Assembly (NCBI GenBank): GCA_902783405.1
Contig: CACZQZ010000016.1
Coordinates: 1-6,092 of the forward strand
Length of the DNA stretch: 6,092 nt
Source: an uncultured Erysipelotrichaceae bacterium
GTDB taxonomy: Bacteria > Bacillota_I > Bacilli_A > RF39 > UBA660
Direction: 5' to 3'
The notes under the pieces: generated by a model
What the model was told of the DNA's origin: nothing
The model's input: only the letters and a program-made list of their open reading frames with translations
The model's database searches: none
Shown here: piece by piece, positions 5,860 to 6,092 of the stretch
Numbering within the stretch: the stretch's first letter is position 1
How the letters are laid out: each line of letters starts with the position of its first letter
Made by a program: the position numbers and the translations under genes

Positions 5860-5877
5860 ATGATATAAGTATATCAT
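5860..5877. repeat. 18-bp palindrome over the -10 region of the 288-aa protein promoter
   Basis: ATGATATA (5860-5867) and TATATCAT (5870-5877) are perfect inverted repeats around a 2-bp centre. The palindrome covers the whole extended -10 element of the 288-aa gene promoter, a usual place for a repressor operator. It does not match Fur, PerR or CopY boxes as I know them. Chance is a real alternative in A+T-rich DNA. Confidence 0.4.
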
Positions 5878-5896
5878 ATAAAAGAATATTTTTCTA
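5868..5896 (-). promoter_or_regulatory. Promoter of the 288-aa protein gene
   Basis: On the minus strand, TAGAAA (5891-5896), a 17-bp spacer and TATACT (5868-5873) preceded by TG (5875-5876) form an extended -10 promoter. Transcription would start near 5861, giving a leader of about 30 bases before the ATG at 5831. The extended -10 lies wholly inside the palindrome at 5860-5877. Confidence 0.65.
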
Positions 5897-5927
5897 GTAC
5901 TTATATAGAATAAGAAAAAATCATGTA

Positions 5928-5956
5928 TTGAATTTTAGTATAGTTTATATTAACAT
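5928..5956 (+). promoter_or_regulatory. Candidate promoter of the structured RNA
   Basis: On the plus strand, TTGAAT (5928-5933), a 17-bp spacer and TAACAT (5951-5956) would start transcription near 5963, just before the first hairpin of the RNA. The -10 box is only a fair match (4 of 6). An upstream start is possible, since the region is full of TATA-like sequence. Confidence 0.45.
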
Positions 5957-5962
5957 GTCTAT

Positions 5963-6066
5963 AGATGAAGGAATCTTCATACAATAAAAAGGAGCACCTA
6001 ATACTACCGTGTTGGGTGTTACCAATAATTGGGTACCACCTGAATCACTTTAGGTGGTTTTCTTTT
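5963..6066 (+). ncRNA. Candidate small structured RNA or cis-acting leader, family unknown
   Basis: About 104 bases hold a chain of hairpins and no protein gene. Hairpin 1 is ATGAAG (5965-5970) with CTTCAT (5975-5980). An A-rich linker and GGAG follow. Hairpin 2 is GCACCTAA (5994-6001) with TTGGGTGT (6012-6019), with two G-U pairs and a 10-base loop. Hairpin 3 is TACCAA (6020-6025) with TTGGGTA (6029-6035), with one bulged G. A strong intrinsic terminator comes last. It is more G+C-rich than its surroundings, as structured RNAs in A+T-rich genomes usually are. CACCTAA in hairpin 2 is also exactly complementary to TTAGGTG in the terminator (6050-6056), allowing an alternative antiterminator fold. 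I found no match to a riboswitch, T-box, 6S, SRP or tmRNA that I know. The 5' end is inferred from a weak promoter. Confidence 0.6.
6035..6066 (+). terminator. Strong intrinsic terminator ending the structured RNA
   Basis: A 10-bp stem (6035-6044 with 6049-6058, one G-U pair, 4-base loop TCAC) is followed by TTTT-C-TTTT to 6066. It is the strongest terminator in the window. Bases 6067-6092 beyond it are A+T-rich and show no feature. Confidence 0.88.
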
Positions 6067-6092
6067 ATATTAATACTTTAAATAGTAAAAAA

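Noticed and set aside
5955..5987. Ten-codon ORF (MSIDEGIFIQ) as a leader peptide of the structured RNA
   Set aside because: It has no ribosome binding site, its ATG overlaps the predicted -10 box, and it has no run of regulatory codons.
6012..6037. T-box antiterminator, because GGGTGTTACC resembles GGGTGGTACC
   Set aside because: The T-box bulge sequence is not intact, and the long stem I with its specifier loop is absent from the roughly 100 bases upstream.
1..6092. CRISPR array, insertion sequence, tRNA or rRNA
   Set aside because: No regularly spaced repeats, transposase fragments, terminal repeats, cloverleaf or rRNA motifs were seen on either strand.

Overview
The window is very A+T-rich, with short intergenic gaps, clear AGGAGG-type ribosome binding sites and Gram-positive-style sigma-A promoters. 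Trp is encoded by TGG throughout, and every complete gene ends in TAA or TAG, so nothing suggests UGA reassignment. Gene content (Firmicutes-type ParC, SecG, dCMP deaminase, RsmB/NOP methyltransferase) points to a low-GC Firmicute or a Mollicutes-related lineage such as Erysipelotrichia or uncultured gut Bacilli that keeps the standard bacterial code. The exact taxon cannot be read from the sequence.

Layout. At 1-881 (minus) is an RsmB/NOP-family RNA m5C methyltransferase whose 3' end lies outside the window. It diverges from a dCMP deaminase (1009-1560, plus) across a 127-bp gap that carries a perfect 15-bp inverted repeat. The repeat itself spells out a symmetric pair of overlapping promoters. 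The deaminase and the next gene converge on two back-to-back intrinsic terminators (1559-1611). parC (1625-4123, minus), topoisomerase IV subunit A, is a single-gene unit with its own consensus promoter and no parE beside it. Further right, all on the minus strand, are a 146-aa protein of unknown function (4196-4636), secG (4707-4922) and a 288-aa protein of unknown function (4965-5831). Each has its own promoter, and terminators and promoters are folded into each other and into gene ends.

The right end (5832-6092) has no protein gene. It holds the promoter of the 288-aa gene, overlapped by an 18-bp palindrome, and a likely plus-strand small structured RNA (about 5963-6066) ending in a strong intrinsic terminator. 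Its segments can pair in mutually exclusive ways, so it is either a stand-alone small RNA or a cis-acting leader of a gene beyond the window.

The recognised genes are housekeeping: rRNA modification, dUMP/dTTP supply, chromosome decatenation and protein export. They do not form one pathway. The least explained parts are the right-hand RNA, the symmetric promoter before the deaminase and the two unknown proteins. No CRISPR array, insertion sequence, tRNA or rRNA was seen.
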